Shown here: piece after piece, positions 55,138 through 63,989 of the stretch
How the letters are laid out: every line of letters begins with the position of its first letter
Numbering within the stretch: position 1 is the first letter of the stretch
Assembly (NCBI RefSeq): GCF_900142375.1
Contig: NZ_FRAR01000004.1
Location: 210,543-274,542 of the forward strand
DNA from: Desulforamulus aeronauticus DSM 10349
Lineage (GTDB): Bacteria > Bacillota > Desulfotomaculia > Desulfotomaculales > Desulfotomaculaceae
Direction: 5' to 3'
DNA length: 64,000 nt
Position numbers and translations under genes: made by a program
The notes under the pieces: model-generated
What the model saw: the letters and a program-made list of their open reading frames with translations, nothing else
What the model was told of the DNA's origin: nothing
The model's database searches: none

Positions 55138-56757
55138 TTATCGAATCATCTGATAGGCTTCTAAGATCTTAGGTACCACTTGCTTTTTCCTTGACACTAA
55201 ACCTGGGACAAATACCCCTTGTTGGGAACTAACCTGAAAGGCAGTGGAAATTACACTATTATTTTCTGCATTAAATAGCAGATAAGAACCTTCTTTTAAG
55301 ATATCGGTGATTACCAATAAGGTTAAGAAATAATCCTTATTCTTATGGGTTTCAGTTGCAAAATCAATAAATTGACTCTCCCTGTTAAAAACATCCTCAA
55401 TATCAAGAGTAAATACCTGAGAAATTCCCATTTTATGTTCTTCTAGGTTAAATTCTTTAAAATCCTTATAAAAGATTTCCTCAACGGAAATACCCTCTAA
55501 TGATGTACCCACCTTGAACATATCCATTGCATATCGTTCTAAATCCAAGCCTAAAATAGAGTTTAGCTTCTCAACAGCTAACCGATCCTTTTCTGTAGTA
55601 GTTGGTGATTTAAATAATAATGTATCTGAGATAATACCAGATAAAAGTAGGCCTGCAATTTCCTTCGTTAAACCAATCTGATACTCTTGATACATCTCAT
55701 AGATGATGGTACAGGTACTCCCGACTGGCATATTTCTGAAAGCTATCGGTACAGTGGTAGCTATATCACCAATTTTATGATGGTCAACTATTTCTAAAAT
55801 CTCTGCCTCTGCTAATCCATCGGCACTTTGAGCATATTCATTATGGTCAACTAAAAACACCTTTTTCTTTCCCGGTGAAAGGATATGCTTTTTATTAATA
55901 AAACCCAGTAATTCATTGTCATCATTAACCACCGGGTAATTTCTGTATTGTGTCGAAATCATCTCTTCCTTTATCTCATCTAAATATTGATTCTCATTAA
56001 ACTTAAGTAAGCCCTTTTGTTTCATGATGGAAGAAACATAGTTACACTGACTTATTAGCTTTGCAGTGGTATAAGTATCTAATCCAACCGAAATAATCGG
56101 TATCTTCTTTTCTTGCGCTAAATCCAAGTATTTTTGCGGCAGTTTATTTACGTTAGTTAGGATAATTGACTTTACTTGAGTACATAACGCATATTCTATA
56201 ATGTCGTATCGGTCACCGACAATAATAATGTCATCTTGACCAATGGATCCCTGAATCGTTTTATGATAATAAGCAATTACTGATATTCTTCCATCTAATG
56301 CTTTACCCCCCACTTCGCCAACTAATAATTGACCTTGCAAATCGTTAACAATGTTGGTTATCGAGGTATGCAGCTTATAAAAGTCCCCTGTAATCAATGC
56401 CATCGCGATATCTTTCATGGTGATAATACCCAATAAGCGGTTTTTGTCGTTAACAACTGGCAGGGTCTTTACGTTTAGTTTTTCCATTAAATTATAAGCT
56501 GATAAAATAGAAAGATCGGGTTTTATGCTGGGCACAATATCATAATTTAAGTCCTTAACTTGGGTTTTTACATTTTTTATTTCCAAAGGAATTGGTACCT
56601 TAAAGTGGTCCAGCACAAACTTGCTTTCTCTATTGATATTTCCAAGAACGCAGGGAGTGGTATCGTATCCCAACTTATTCTTTAAATACGAAAAAGCAAT
56701 AGAAGCAGTGACTGAATCTGTATCAGGGTTCTTATGTCCAAATACTAAGGTTGCCAT
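55138..56757 (-). CDS. Manganese-dependent inorganic pyrophosphatase with CBS and DRTGG domains
   Basis: 539 residues from the ATG after GGAGGAGAAAATT. The family II pyrophosphatase DHH domain is split: VFGHKNPDTDS (residues 5-15) begins it, and a regulatory insert of two CBS domains separated by a DRTGG domain follows (about 70-300). Then come FLVDHNEYAQSA, ILEIVDHHKIGD and SDTLLFKSPTTT, and the DHHA2 domain with SRKKQVVP near the C-terminus. Such CBS enzymes hydrolyse PPi under control of adenine nucleotides and diadenosine polyphosphates. It is cytosolic and stands alone behind the mrp operon terminator. Confidence 0.94.
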   Translation of the reverse strand: MATLVFGHKNPDTDSVTASIAFSYLKNKLGYDTTPCVLGNINRESKFVLDHFKVPIPLEIKNVKTQVKDLNYDIVPSIKPDLSILSAYNLMEKLNVKTLPVVNDKNRLLGIITMKDIAMALITGDFYKLHTSITNIVNDLQGQLLVGEVGGKALDGRISVIAYYHKTIQGSIGQDDIIIVGDRYDIIEYALCTQVKSIILTNVNKLPQKYLDLAQEKKIPIISVGLDTYTTAKLISQCNYVSSIMKQKGLLKFNENQYLDEIKEEMISTQYRNYPVVNDDNELLGFINKKHILSPGKKKVFLVDHNEYAQSADGLAEAEILEIVDHHKIGDIATTVPIAFRNMPVGSTCTIIYEMYQEYQIGLTKEIAGLLLSGIISDTLLFKSPTTTEKDRLAVEKLNSILGLDLERYAMDMFKVGTSLEGISVEEIFYKDFKEFNLEEHKMGISQVFTLDIEDVFNRESQFIDFATETHKNKDYFLTLLVITDILKEGSYLLFNAENNSVISTAFQVSSQQGVFVPGLVSRKKQVVPKILEAYQMIR

Positions 56758-56781
56758 AATTTTCTCCTCCATTTAAATAAT

Positions 56782-56810
56782 AAAACCCCTATCCCAATAA
56801 AGATAGGGGC
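56782..56810 (-). terminator. Terminator between mrpG and the pyrophosphatase gene
   Basis: CCCCTATC pairs with GATAGGGG on the minus strand around a 7-8 base loop and is followed by TTTTATTATTT. It lies about 100 bases past mrpG and 25 bases before the pyrophosphatase start, so it may end the mrp transcript or act as an attenuator. Confidence 0.8.
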
Positions 56811-56912
56811 TTGTTTATCAAAATCATAGGGTATGTCTAAAATATATTATCATTCCAGAGAGTTCATAACAAGTAACTTTTTATAACTAGGCCGACTATT
56901 AGATTTGCTTTT

Positions 56913-57281
56913 TCAGTTTTCTCTTTTTTCTCTTTTATCAAGCACTTTTTTTAATTCATCCTCAGTACTTTCTTGCGCCAATTCAACACCGGAACGATAG
57001 GCTGCCCTACATATTAAATGACCGGCTACCGGGGCTGTTAAAAAAACAAAAACGATGCCTAATAATAGGCGTATACTAACGATATCCTGTGTCTGCCAAA
57101 AATAAAGAAACGTTCCTAGTAAAGTACAGAGAACCCCCAGGGTGGTACTTTTCGTAGCCGCATGGGTACGGGTATATACATCTGGCAAGCGCAACATACC
57201 AAAGGCACTTAATATACTTAACGCTGTACCTCCGAGGATTAGTACCGTTACAACAATTTTAACAATCACGCTTATACTCAA
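56913..57281 (-). CDS. mrpG: Na+/H+ antiporter subunit MrpG
   Basis: 122 residues from a TTG 7 bases after AAAGGGGG; a longer ATG frame would run far into mrpF. Three membrane segments and the family motif FGMLRLPDVYTRTHAATKSTTLGV are present. The C-terminal tail is charged (TEDELKKVLDKREKREN). It is the last Mrp subunit, as in the canonical A-G order, and overlaps the end of mrpF by 23 bases. Confidence 0.93.
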   Translation of the reverse strand: MSISVIVKIVVTVLILGGTALSILSAFGMLRLPDVYTRTHAATKSTTLGVLCTLLGTFLYFWQTQDIVSIRLLLGIVFVFLTAPVAGHLICRAAYRSGVELAQESTEDELKKVLDKREKREN

Positions 57282-57543
57282 TAATATACCCCCTTTCAAT
57301 AAATTTTGAAAAGGAGATCGTGCCAATAAAGGATAAAATGCCAATTAATAAAATTATATCAAAGAAAGCATGGGTATTTAGCAAAATAGAAAAAATAGCC
57401 ACCCCTGCAATGATATTAATTCCGATGGTGTCCAAGGCCACCACCCGATCAGGCAGAGAAGGTCCCTTGATAACCCGGTATAAACCCACCAAGATGGAAA
57501 CAGTTAAAAAAAACAAAGCAATCAGAAGTATCCTTTCAAACAT
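57259..57543 (-). CDS. mrpF: Na+/H+ antiporter subunit MrpF
   Basis: 94 residues, three membrane segments. The motif GPSLPDRVVALDTIGINIIAG is diagnostic for MrpF/MnhF/PhaF. It overlaps mrpE by one base and mrpG by 23 bases, indicating tight coupling. The gene is normal length. Confidence 0.94.
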   Translation of the reverse strand: MFERILLIALFFLTVSILVGLYRVIKGPSLPDRVVALDTIGINIIAGVAIFSILLNTHAFFDIILLIGILSFIGTISFSKFIERGYIIEYKRDC

Positions 57544-58028
57544 TAGCGGGTCACCTCCATAATCGCCTTTTCAAAGGATCTTGTCGCATGTAACACAGCA
57601 TCCCTAGATTCAGGTATATCCATCACATGAATATAGCAGAGATTTCCTTCGGGTACTACTTCCATCACCACAGAACCTGGTGTCAATGTCAATAATAGCA
57701 TTAAAGTAGTAATCTCCCAATCCCCTTTTAGTTTCGTCGTAAGCTTAAATATACCCGGCGTAATATTCATTTTAGGGCGTAGTATTTGTTTTATAACCAA
57801 AATACTAGATAATATTAACTCTTTAATAAATATAAATATCAGCTTAATCACAGCTGTCAACCTTTTGACGTAAAAAACCGAAGAGAAGAACCTGCGCATG
57901 AAAAAAATCAAAGCCAGTCCGACCAAATAACCACTAAAAAAGGTTAAAAATCTCCACTCATCTTGAAGAAACATCCATAAAAAAGCAATCAATAAATTCA
58001 ATAAAACCTGGCTTGGCAGGTTAATCAC
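57543..58028 (-). CDS. mrpE: Na+/H+ antiporter subunit MrpE
   Basis: 161 residues, typical of the MrpE family. Two or three N-terminal hydrophobic segments are followed by a cytoplasmic C-terminal domain with the conserved ELLLTLTPGSVVMEV-like stretch (LMLLLTLTPGSVVMEVVPEG) and YIHVMDI. MrpE helps complex stability. It starts 20 bases after the mrpD stop and overlaps mrpF. Confidence 0.92.
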   Translation of the reverse strand: MINLPSQVLLNLLIAFLWMFLQDEWRFLTFFSGYLVGLALIFFMRRFFSSVFYVKRLTAVIKLIFIFIKELILSSILVIKQILRPKMNITPGIFKLTTKLKGDWEITTLMLLLTLTPGSVVMEVVPEGNLCYIHVMDIPESRDAVLHATRSFEKAIMEVTR

Positions 58029-58047
58029 CTCTCTCTAATGAGCCACC

Positions 58048-59529
58048 CTAGGGGCTCTTTAGTACCGCCTTAATATAAATATCCGGGTTCATTAAACCAT
58101 TAGCTGCTTGGTCAATATAAAAAGTAATTCCTTCAACCCCTAACCCGAAACCAATACTCACCATGGTTAGAAGAATACACGGAAATAGCAGACCTGAGGT
58201 AGTTCCTTTCTCCTGTTCCTTACTTAAATAAGTCTCTCCCCAAAACCCATTGACAAAAATCTTCATAACAGAATATAAAACCATCAAGCTTGACAAGAGA
58301 CCTATCACTGCCAGCCAGTAAAACTCCGCCTCCATTGTCCCCTTGATTACTAAAACTTTGCCGATAAATCCGCTCAAAGGTGGTATACCGGCTAATGCCA
58401 GCACAGTAATAAAGAACATCCAGCCCAAGAGCGGATGGTTCCGAATAAGCCCACTCATCTCCTTCAGTTTGCTGGTGCCGGCAATTCCTATTATTGTCCC
58501 GCCTAACAAGAAAAGGAGTGCTTTAACAATCATGTCATGTATTAAATAATAAATACCGCCAGCCACTGCCGTAGATGTAAATACCGCCAATCCAGAGACG
58601 ATAAAACCAACCGCAATAATCACATTATACGCTATTATCTTTCTGATATCCCACTGGGAGACTGCTCCTATCCCCCCTAAAAGCATGGTCAAAGCCGCCA
58701 TCACTCCTAGCAGCAGATGGGTTATCTCTGGTTGGTGATAAAAGACCAAGGTAAACATGCGAAAAAGGGCATAAATTCCTACCTTCGTTAACAATGCCCC
58801 AAATATTGCGCCAATGGCAGTGGGTGGGGCAGCATAGGACCCAGGCAGCCAAAAATAAAGAAACAGGGCTGCTTTCAAACTAAATACAACTAAAAATAAT
58901 ATAGCCACTGTAGTTAATAGGCCCTGTTGCCCCACTTCAGCAATCCGAACCGAGAGATGAGCCATGTTTAAGGTGCCCGTAATGGCATATAGGTAAGCAA
59001 TTCCTAAAAGGAACATGGTGGAAGACATAATATTAATGAGTACATATTTAATTGATTCCCTTAGTTGTACTTTCGTTCCGCCTAGTGAGATTAGTACATA
59101 GGAAGAGATTAGCATAACTTCAAAGCATACAAAAAGGTTAAACAGATCCCCCGTTAAAAAGGAGCCATTAACTCCGGTAATCAAAAACAGCATAAAGGGA
59201 TAAAAATAAAATTGCTCCCTTTCTAGGCCAATTGAGTTAAAGGCAAATAAAATGCATCCGAAGCTTACAATACTGGTGGTTAGTATCAGTAGCCCCGAAA
59301 ACATATCTATCACCAAAACAATCCCAAAAGGCGCTTCCCACCCACCTATTGCCAGTGTCTGAATCCCATCATCAGCAACCATCTGCAACAGATAGGCGGC
59401 AACTACTCCGGTGGAAAAAATCGCCACTATACTAAACCATCTTTGAAGCAGGATATTCTGCCGAAAAATCACCAGGAAAATTCCTGCTAACAGCGGAATC
59501 AGTAATGGTAAAATCACTAGGTTATTCAT
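58048..59529 (-). CDS. mrpD: Na+/H+ antiporter subunit MrpD
   Basis: 493 residues from the ATG after AAGGGGTATTGCGG. About 14 membrane segments of the proton-pumping NuoL/M/N type; the conserved lysine/glutamate ion-path stretch appears in DLFNLFVCFEVMLISSYVLISLGG and in PGSYAAPPTAIGAIFGALLTKVGIYALFRM. One of the two antiporter-like subunits of Mrp, with MrpA. It overlaps the end of mrpC by a few bases. Confidence 0.95.
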   Translation of the reverse strand: MNNLVILPLLIPLLAGIFLVIFRQNILLQRWFSIVAIFSTGVVAAYLLQMVADDGIQTLAIGGWEAPFGIVLVIDMFSGLLILTTSIVSFGCILFAFNSIGLEREQFYFYPFMLFLITGVNGSFLTGDLFNLFVCFEVMLISSYVLISLGGTKVQLRESIKYVLINIMSSTMFLLGIAYLYAITGTLNMAHLSVRIAEVGQQGLLTTVAILFLVVFSLKAALFLYFWLPGSYAAPPTAIGAIFGALLTKVGIYALFRMFTLVFYHQPEITHLLLGVMAALTMLLGGIGAVSQWDIRKIIAYNVIIAVGFIVSGLAVFTSTAVAGGIYYLIHDMIVKALLFLLGGTIIGIAGTSKLKEMSGLIRNHPLLGWMFFITVLALAGIPPLSGFIGKVLVIKGTMEAEFYWLAVIGLLSSLMVLYSVMKIFVNGFWGETYLSKEQEKGTTSGLLFPCILLTMVSIGFGLGVEGITFYIDQAANGLMNPDIYIKAVLKSP

Positions 59530-59860
59530 CCGCAATACCCCTTAATTTATCAATGTTGTCAGTACCTAATTCCTGATAGCTTCGATAAGCCAATACCAAG
59601 AAAAATGCTGTCACTGCAAAATTAATCACGATGGCAGTTAAAATAAGGGCTTGGGGCAAGGGATCTGTATAGGATACATTCTCACCTCTTACGATAGGAG
59701 GCATGCCTTTTTTTAATCCTCCCATGGTAATAATCAAGAGATGGGTACCATGGGCTAAAATTGAGGTTCCCAATATAATTTTTAAGAAATTCTTAGATAA
59801 AAGCAAAAAAACTCCCACAGTAAAAAGTACACCAATAAGTAAAGCCATTAAAGTTTCCAT
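59522..59860 (-). CDS. mrpC: Na+/H+ antiporter subunit MrpC
   Basis: 112 residues from the ATG giving METLMALLIGVLFTVGVFLLL; an ATG three codons upstream is less well spaced from its ribosome binding site. NuoK-like with three membrane segments and the family motif SILAHGTHLLIITMGGLKKG, then DPLPQALILTAIVINFAVTAF. It starts directly after mrpB and overlaps mrpD. Confidence 0.94.
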   Translation of the reverse strand: METLMALLIGVLFTVGVFLLLSKNFLKIILGTSILAHGTHLLIITMGGLKKGMPPIVRGENVSYTDPLPQALILTAIVINFAVTAFFLVLAYRSYQELGTDNIDKLRGIADE

Positions 59861-59861
59861 T

Positions 59862-60284
59862 CTAGGCATCCCTACTTATACTTAAAATGATGGTAACACC
59901 TGTTCCGACAACCGCCAGAGCTACGCCTAAATCAAATAAGACAGCCGTTGCCAACTCGGTCTTGCCAAATATGGGCAGGTTAAAATAACCAAAAGCTTGG
60001 CTTAAAAAAGGTTGATCAAATAATATAGACCCCATACCAGTTGCAACTGCAATAAATACCCCTACTGCAGCAACAACTTTAAAGTCCACAGGAAGCCCCT
60101 CACGCACCGTTTCAATATCAAAGGCCAGATAAAGAAGTGTTAACGCAGAGGCAATAACCAAACCACCAATAAACCCGCCACCCGGTTCATGATGACCGGC
60201 CAGGAACAAATAAATTGCAAAGGTAAGGATAATAAAAGTAACAATTTTAGTCACCGTTTGCAAAATCACATCGTTTGGTTTCAT
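59862..60284 (-). CDS. mrpB: Na+/H+ antiporter subunit MrpB
   Basis: 140 residues with about four membrane segments. The motif FAIYLFLAGHHEPGGGFIGGLVIASALTLLYLAFD is the hallmark of MrpB. It overlaps mrpA by four bases and is followed directly by mrpC. Confidence 0.95.
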   Translation of the reverse strand: MKPNDVILQTVTKIVTFIILTFAIYLFLAGHHEPGGGFIGGLVIASALTLLYLAFDIETVREGLPVDFKVVAAVGVFIAVATGMGSILFDQPFLSQAFGYFNLPIFGKTELATAVLFDLGVALAVVGTGVTIILSISRDA

Positions 60285-62671
60285 TTATTATCCCTCCTGG
60301 CCAAAGGCAGTTTTATCAAAGAGTAAACACCTAAACCGGCAATGGATAGTACCAGTATCTCAAGCATTGTATCAAAACCCCTGAAATCTACGAGAATCGC
60401 ATTAACTATATTGCGAGCTCCTGCCAACTGGTAGGAATTTTCAAAAAAAGTGGAAATAGGGTCAACCAAAGGATTACTCTGGGCTGTCAGGGCAAGCAGT
60501 GTAACCAATACGCCAACCCCTAAAGAAACAATCAGGTTAGCTGCTCGCAAACCAACTCCCCCTGTTTCTCGCCCCAGTTCCGGCAGGTGATAAAAACATA
60601 GCAAGAATAAAGCAACCGTCACTGTCTCTACCACTAATTGTGTTAAGGCCAAATCTGGTGCTCTGAAGATTACAAAGAACATTGCTACCACAAAGCCGAT
60701 AACTCCCACACCAATAACAGCTGTTAAGCGCGATTTGGTCAACATAACCAAAACTGCAGCGCCAATTATCACTAATATCAGGACAACTTCGTAGGCACTA
60801 ACTGGTCCATTGCCGGAAGGATTAAAGGTAAAGTTATTTAATAGCACCATCGACCCACCGACAACAACTACAAAGAAAATAAATATATATAGCAAGTAGT
60901 CACGGACAATTCCCGTCATATATGTCTTGGTAATTTTAGCGGCCAGCTTTTCCATGCCAACCAATCCTCGATCGTAGATATAATTAAAGCTAATCTTTTC
61001 GGGCAGATACTCATATATCCCTGACCACTTTGGGAAAGAAATATACAAAAGCATACCCACCACTGCAACGCCAAGGGTCATAAACACTTCTGTTGTCCAG
61101 CCATGCCAGATTTTAATATTATTTTCAAACCCGCCACCTTCCAAAAGACCTGGTAGAATTGCCTTCATAGCTGGTTGGAGCAAATTATTAGAAATAATAT
61201 TGGGGAAAAAGAAAAACAAAATTACCAACGACGCTAGAAATATTGGCGAAATTAGCATTCCTAAGGGAGCTTCATGGACCTTTTTCTCATATTTATTGGG
61301 CTTATATTTGCCGGTAAAGGTTTTCAACACCAGAATCATGCTGTATATAAAGGTAAATATACTGGCAATCCAAGCTAGGATCGGTAATAAAATACCCCAT
61401 GTTTCCAAATGAAATATATTTAACCGGGCTGCTTCTAAGACACCTGTGAAAAATAGTTCCTTACTAAGGAACCCATTAAAAGGTGGAAGTCCAGCCATTG
61501 AAAAACTACCAATGATCATTAAAGTAAAGGTTATGGGCATAATGTTCATTAGTCCACCCAGTCTGCGAATATCCCGGGTCCCGGTTTCATGGTCCACAAT
61601 ACCCACCACCATAAACAAACAACCCTTAAAGGTAGAATGATTTATTAAGTGGAATAAGGCCGCTAATATGGCGGTGCTGGCATATAATGAGGCAGAACCT
61701 ATCCCTAGCAAACACATAATTAGACCCAATTGGCTGATTGTAGAAAAAGCCAGCATGGCTTTTAAGTCGTTTTGCTTAACTGCCGAAAAAGAACCCCATA
61801 ATAAGGTAATCATACCGGTACCTGTTACTAACCAAAACCATTCAATAGTACCGCTAAACACAGGGGTGAATCGAGCCACCAAATAGATACCAGCCTTAAC
61901 CATAGTGGCCGAATGCAGATAGGCACTAATCGGAGTAGGTGCTTCCATGGCATCAGGCAGCCATATGTGAAAGGGGAATTGCGCCGATTTTGTAAAGGCG
62001 CCAAGGAGGATTAATAGCATAGAAGGTAAAAATAATTGATGCTTCACTATCATTTGATCTGCTTCAATCATTTCTCGAATGCTGAAGGTATTTGTCATGA
62101 TCGATAGTAGGATCAAGCCTGCCAGCAGTGCTAATCCACCAATTACTGTGATAATCAGGGATTTTTGTGCTCCATAACGGGATTGTTTCCGTTGATACCA
62201 ATAAGCAATTAACAAAAATGATGCTATGCTGGTTAATTCCCAAAACATGTATAAGATAAAAATGTTATCAGAAAAAGCTATGCCTAGCATAGCCCCCATG
62301 AAGATCAATAAATAAACATAAAAGTTATGTAAGGCTTCGCGTTGTTTCGACATATAATATATAGAATACAGGACTACCAATGCTCCTATTCCTGAAATAA
62401 GTAGACCAAATAGCAATGTTAATCCATCTACATAGGTACTATAATTTATCCCCAAAGTAGGAATCCAGGGAACTGAATTAACCAGTTTTTCCCCTTTAGC
62501 GATTATGGGAATTAAATTTATCATATATATAAATATTCCAGTAGGTACCACTAACACAAACCAACCAGTATGAATACGTGGCATATATCTATAAAGTAAG
62601 GGAACTAAAAGGGCAAATAAAAAAGGAACTAGAAGAGTAAAATAAAGCAAAAGCAAATGATCTCCTTTCAT
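60281..62671 (-). CDS. mrpA: Na+/H+ antiporter subunit MrpA
   Basis: 796 residues, full length. The NuoL-like core of about 16 helices includes YMFWELTSIASFLLIAYWYQ, SAQFPFHIWLPDAMEAPTPISAYLHSATMVKAG and FKGCLFMVVGIVDHETGTRDIRRLGGL. The C-terminal ~150 residues form the MbhD/MbhE-like domain (RLTAVIGVGVIGFVVAMFFVIFRAPDLALTQLVVE). MrpA and MrpD are the ion-conducting subunits of the secondary antiporter that exports Na+ for H+. It is the first gene of mrpABCDEFG. Confidence 0.96.
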   Translation of the reverse strand: MKGDHLLLLYFTLLVPFLFALLVPLLYRYMPRIHTGWFVLVVPTGIFIYMINLIPIIAKGEKLVNSVPWIPTLGINYSTYVDGLTLLFGLLISGIGALVVLYSIYYMSKQREALHNFYVYLLIFMGAMLGIAFSDNIFILYMFWELTSIASFLLIAYWYQRKQSRYGAQKSLIITVIGGLALLAGLILLSIMTNTFSIREMIEADQMIVKHQLFLPSMLLILLGAFTKSAQFPFHIWLPDAMEAPTPISAYLHSATMVKAGIYLVARFTPVFSGTIEWFWLVTGTGMITLLWGSFSAVKQNDLKAMLAFSTISQLGLIMCLLGIGSASLYASTAILAALFHLINHSTFKGCLFMVVGIVDHETGTRDIRRLGGLMNIMPITFTLMIIGSFSMAGLPPFNGFLSKELFFTGVLEAARLNIFHLETWGILLPILAWIASIFTFIYSMILVLKTFTGKYKPNKYEKKVHEAPLGMLISPIFLASLVILFFFFPNIISNNLLQPAMKAILPGLLEGGGFENNIKIWHGWTTEVFMTLGVAVVGMLLYISFPKWSGIYEYLPEKISFNYIYDRGLVGMEKLAAKITKTYMTGIVRDYLLYIFIFFVVVVGGSMVLLNNFTFNPSGNGPVSAYEVVLILVIIGAAVLVMLTKSRLTAVIGVGVIGFVVAMFFVIFRAPDLALTQLVVETVTVALFLLCFYHLPELGRETGGVGLRAANLIVSLGVGVLVTLLALTAQSNPLVDPISTFFENSYQLAGARNIVNAILVDFRGFDTMLEILVLSIAGLGVYSLIKLPLARRDNK

Positions 62672-62701
62672 GAGTTACTTTTTCCACAACTGTTTATCCA
62701 T

Positions 62702-62718
62702 TGAGCACATTATGCTCA
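62702..62718. repeat. Inverted repeat upstream of mrpA
   Basis: TGAGCA-CATTA-TGCTCA, a perfect six-base dyad 31 bases before the mrpA start and within its likely 5' leader. It could be an operator for a dimeric regulator. The rest of the 62672-62915 gap holds two facing promoter regions. Confidence 0.45.
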
Positions 62719-62800
62719 TAATTCAAATACCTACTCTATTATTATATACTAATTTTCCCTTCTATGCACGTAACGGTTCCCCTAAGAAGTATAATCATAA

Positions 62801-62829
62801 TTGATATTTTTTTTCGCTCATTATATAAT
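62801..62829 (+). promoter_or_regulatory. Sigma-A-type promoter of the UspA-like gene
   Basis: TTGATA (62801-62806) and a perfect TATAAT (62824-62829) are separated by 17 bases on the plus strand, about 85 bases upstream of the start. A short hairpin TGGCTA-TC-TAGCCA follows in the leader. Confidence 0.75.
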
Positions 62830-62915
62830 AACTAAAGTCTGCCTAGTGGCTATCTAGCCAGATAAGTAAGAGAGTTGATACTTCAACATACTTAACTGAG
62901 TGAGGTGATCTGAGA

Positions 62916-63581
62916 TTGAAAATACAAAGAGCCAGAGTGGATGAAAAAATTCTTGTATGTGTATATTACGGACCCAATGGGGAGCGTCTAATCCATCGAG
63001 GTTGTAAAATTGCCAATATGCTGGATTGTCCTCTTTATATATTAACCATTGATCCACTACCCATTGACGAATTGGACGCTGAAAGATCCGATTATATCAG
63101 TAGGTGGCAGCAGCTAGCAGAAGAAAATGGCGTGGAAGAATTTATTATTAAAGATAATGAAAAACGAGCTGTACCCAAGGTAATCGCCGACGTGGCTAGG
63201 GAAAAACAAATCACCCAGATCATCATAGGTCAAACAGCTCAAAGCCGCTGGGAGCAAATTACCAAGGGATCCCTTATCAATACTTTATTAAGGGAAATTC
63301 CTTTTATAGATCTCCATGTTATCTCTGTGGCACGTACCATTAGGGGCCTACAAAATAGGTTTGAAAAAGGTGTTCGTGCCTATTTAATTAAAGAAGGTGA
63401 CGGCTACAGTTTAAGTTTCGTCCATACCAAAGAAGTGGTCTATGAAGGTATCTTCTTCAAAGAAATAGGTACAGATTTCGACAATGGCATATTTAAATTT
63501 ATGAAGGATAACAAAATGATGCAGGTGTATGTCAATGAAGATTATGTAAAAGAGCTTAAAAATGTTTGTATCACAGAGTAG
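62916..63581 (+). CDS. Universal-stress-protein-like protein
   Basis: 221 residues from a TTG with GAGGTGATC upstream. The N-terminal half (residues about 10-145) is UspA-like, nearest the Usp domain found in KdpD sensors: ILVCVYYGPNGERLIHRGCKIAN, ITQIIIGQTAQSRWEQITKGSLINTLLREIPFIDLHVI. The ATP-binding GxxG/S pattern GQTAQSRW is KdpD-like. The C-terminal ~75 residues are not recognised. It is divergent from the mrp operon, so a link to cation stress is possible but unproven. No kinase domain and no transmembrane segment. Confidence 0.8.
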   Translation: MKIQRARVDEKILVCVYYGPNGERLIHRGCKIANMLDCPLYILTIDPLPIDELDAERSDYISRWQQLAEENGVEEFIIKDNEKRAVPKVIADVAREKQITQIIIGQTAQSRWEQITKGSLINTLLREIPFIDLHVISVARTIRGLQNRFEKGVRAYLIKEGDGYSLSFVHTKEVVYEGIFFKEIGTDFDNGIFKFMKDNKMMQVYVNEDYVKELKNVCITE

Positions 63582-63582
63582 A

Positions 63583-63609
63583 GGACTAAGGGCCATTGGC
63601 CTTTAGTCC
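63583..63609 (+). terminator. Hairpin after the UspA-like gene
   Basis: GGACTAAGGGCC and GGCCTTTAGTCC pair around ATT just after the stop codon. The T-tract is weak (TTAGCATTATC). Confidence 0.75.
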
Positions 63610-63741
63610 TTAGCATTATCTTGAGAAAGCAACTTTGTGAGATTCCTTTTCTTTTGGGTCTGTCTATGGTCCCTTAGCCTTTTGGCGCTTCCCCTTCTCA
63701 AACCTTTTATGTTCCTGTAAAGCAACAACTATATGATTTTT

Positions 63742-63812
63742 GTAGGGGCGACCTTTGGTCGTCCGTAGGACTGGTGCTAACACCCCTGCGGACGACCAAA
63801 GGTCGCCCCTAC
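63742..63812. repeat. Long perfect inverted repeat (24-bp arms), mobile-element-like
   Basis: Arms at 63742-63765 and 63789-63812 are exact reverse complements (start GTAGGGGCGACCTTTGGTCG), separated by a 23-base loop CTAGGACTGGTG-like region. This type of GTAGGGGCGACC palindrome is a dispersed repeat I associate with Clostridia/Peptococcaceae genomes. It lies between the UspA-like gene and the rRNA terminator. No reading frame. Confidence 0.85.
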
Positions 63813-63824
63813 GTTTTTAGGCAA

Positions 63825-63865
63825 AATAAAAAGCTCAGCAGTTATGATAAACTGTGAGCCTTTTT
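63825..63865 (-). terminator. Terminator of the rRNA operon
   Basis: On the minus strand GGCTCACAGTT and AACTGCTGAGC pair (with a bulge) around a short loop, followed by TTTTTATTTTGCC, just after the 5S rRNA. Confidence 0.85.
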
Positions 63866-63872
63866 AAAATTA

Positions 63873-63989
63873 CTCTGGCGACGACCTACTCTCCCAGGGA
63901 CTTGCGTCCCAAGTACCATCGGCCCTGAAGGGCTTAACTGCTGTGTTCGGGATGGGAACAGGTGTACCCCCTCCGGTATCGCCACCAGA
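63873..63989 (-). rRNA. rrf: 5S ribosomal RNA
   Basis: On the minus strand a 117-nt sequence starts TCTGGTGGCGATACCGGAGG and ends GTCGTCGCCAGAG. The 5' and 3' ends form the usual acceptor helix, and the internal CCCATCCCGAACACAGCAG and GGGAGAGTAGG segments are those of bacterial 5S rRNA. It is the last gene of an rRNA operon whose 23S and 16S genes would lie to the right of the window. Confidence 0.97.
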
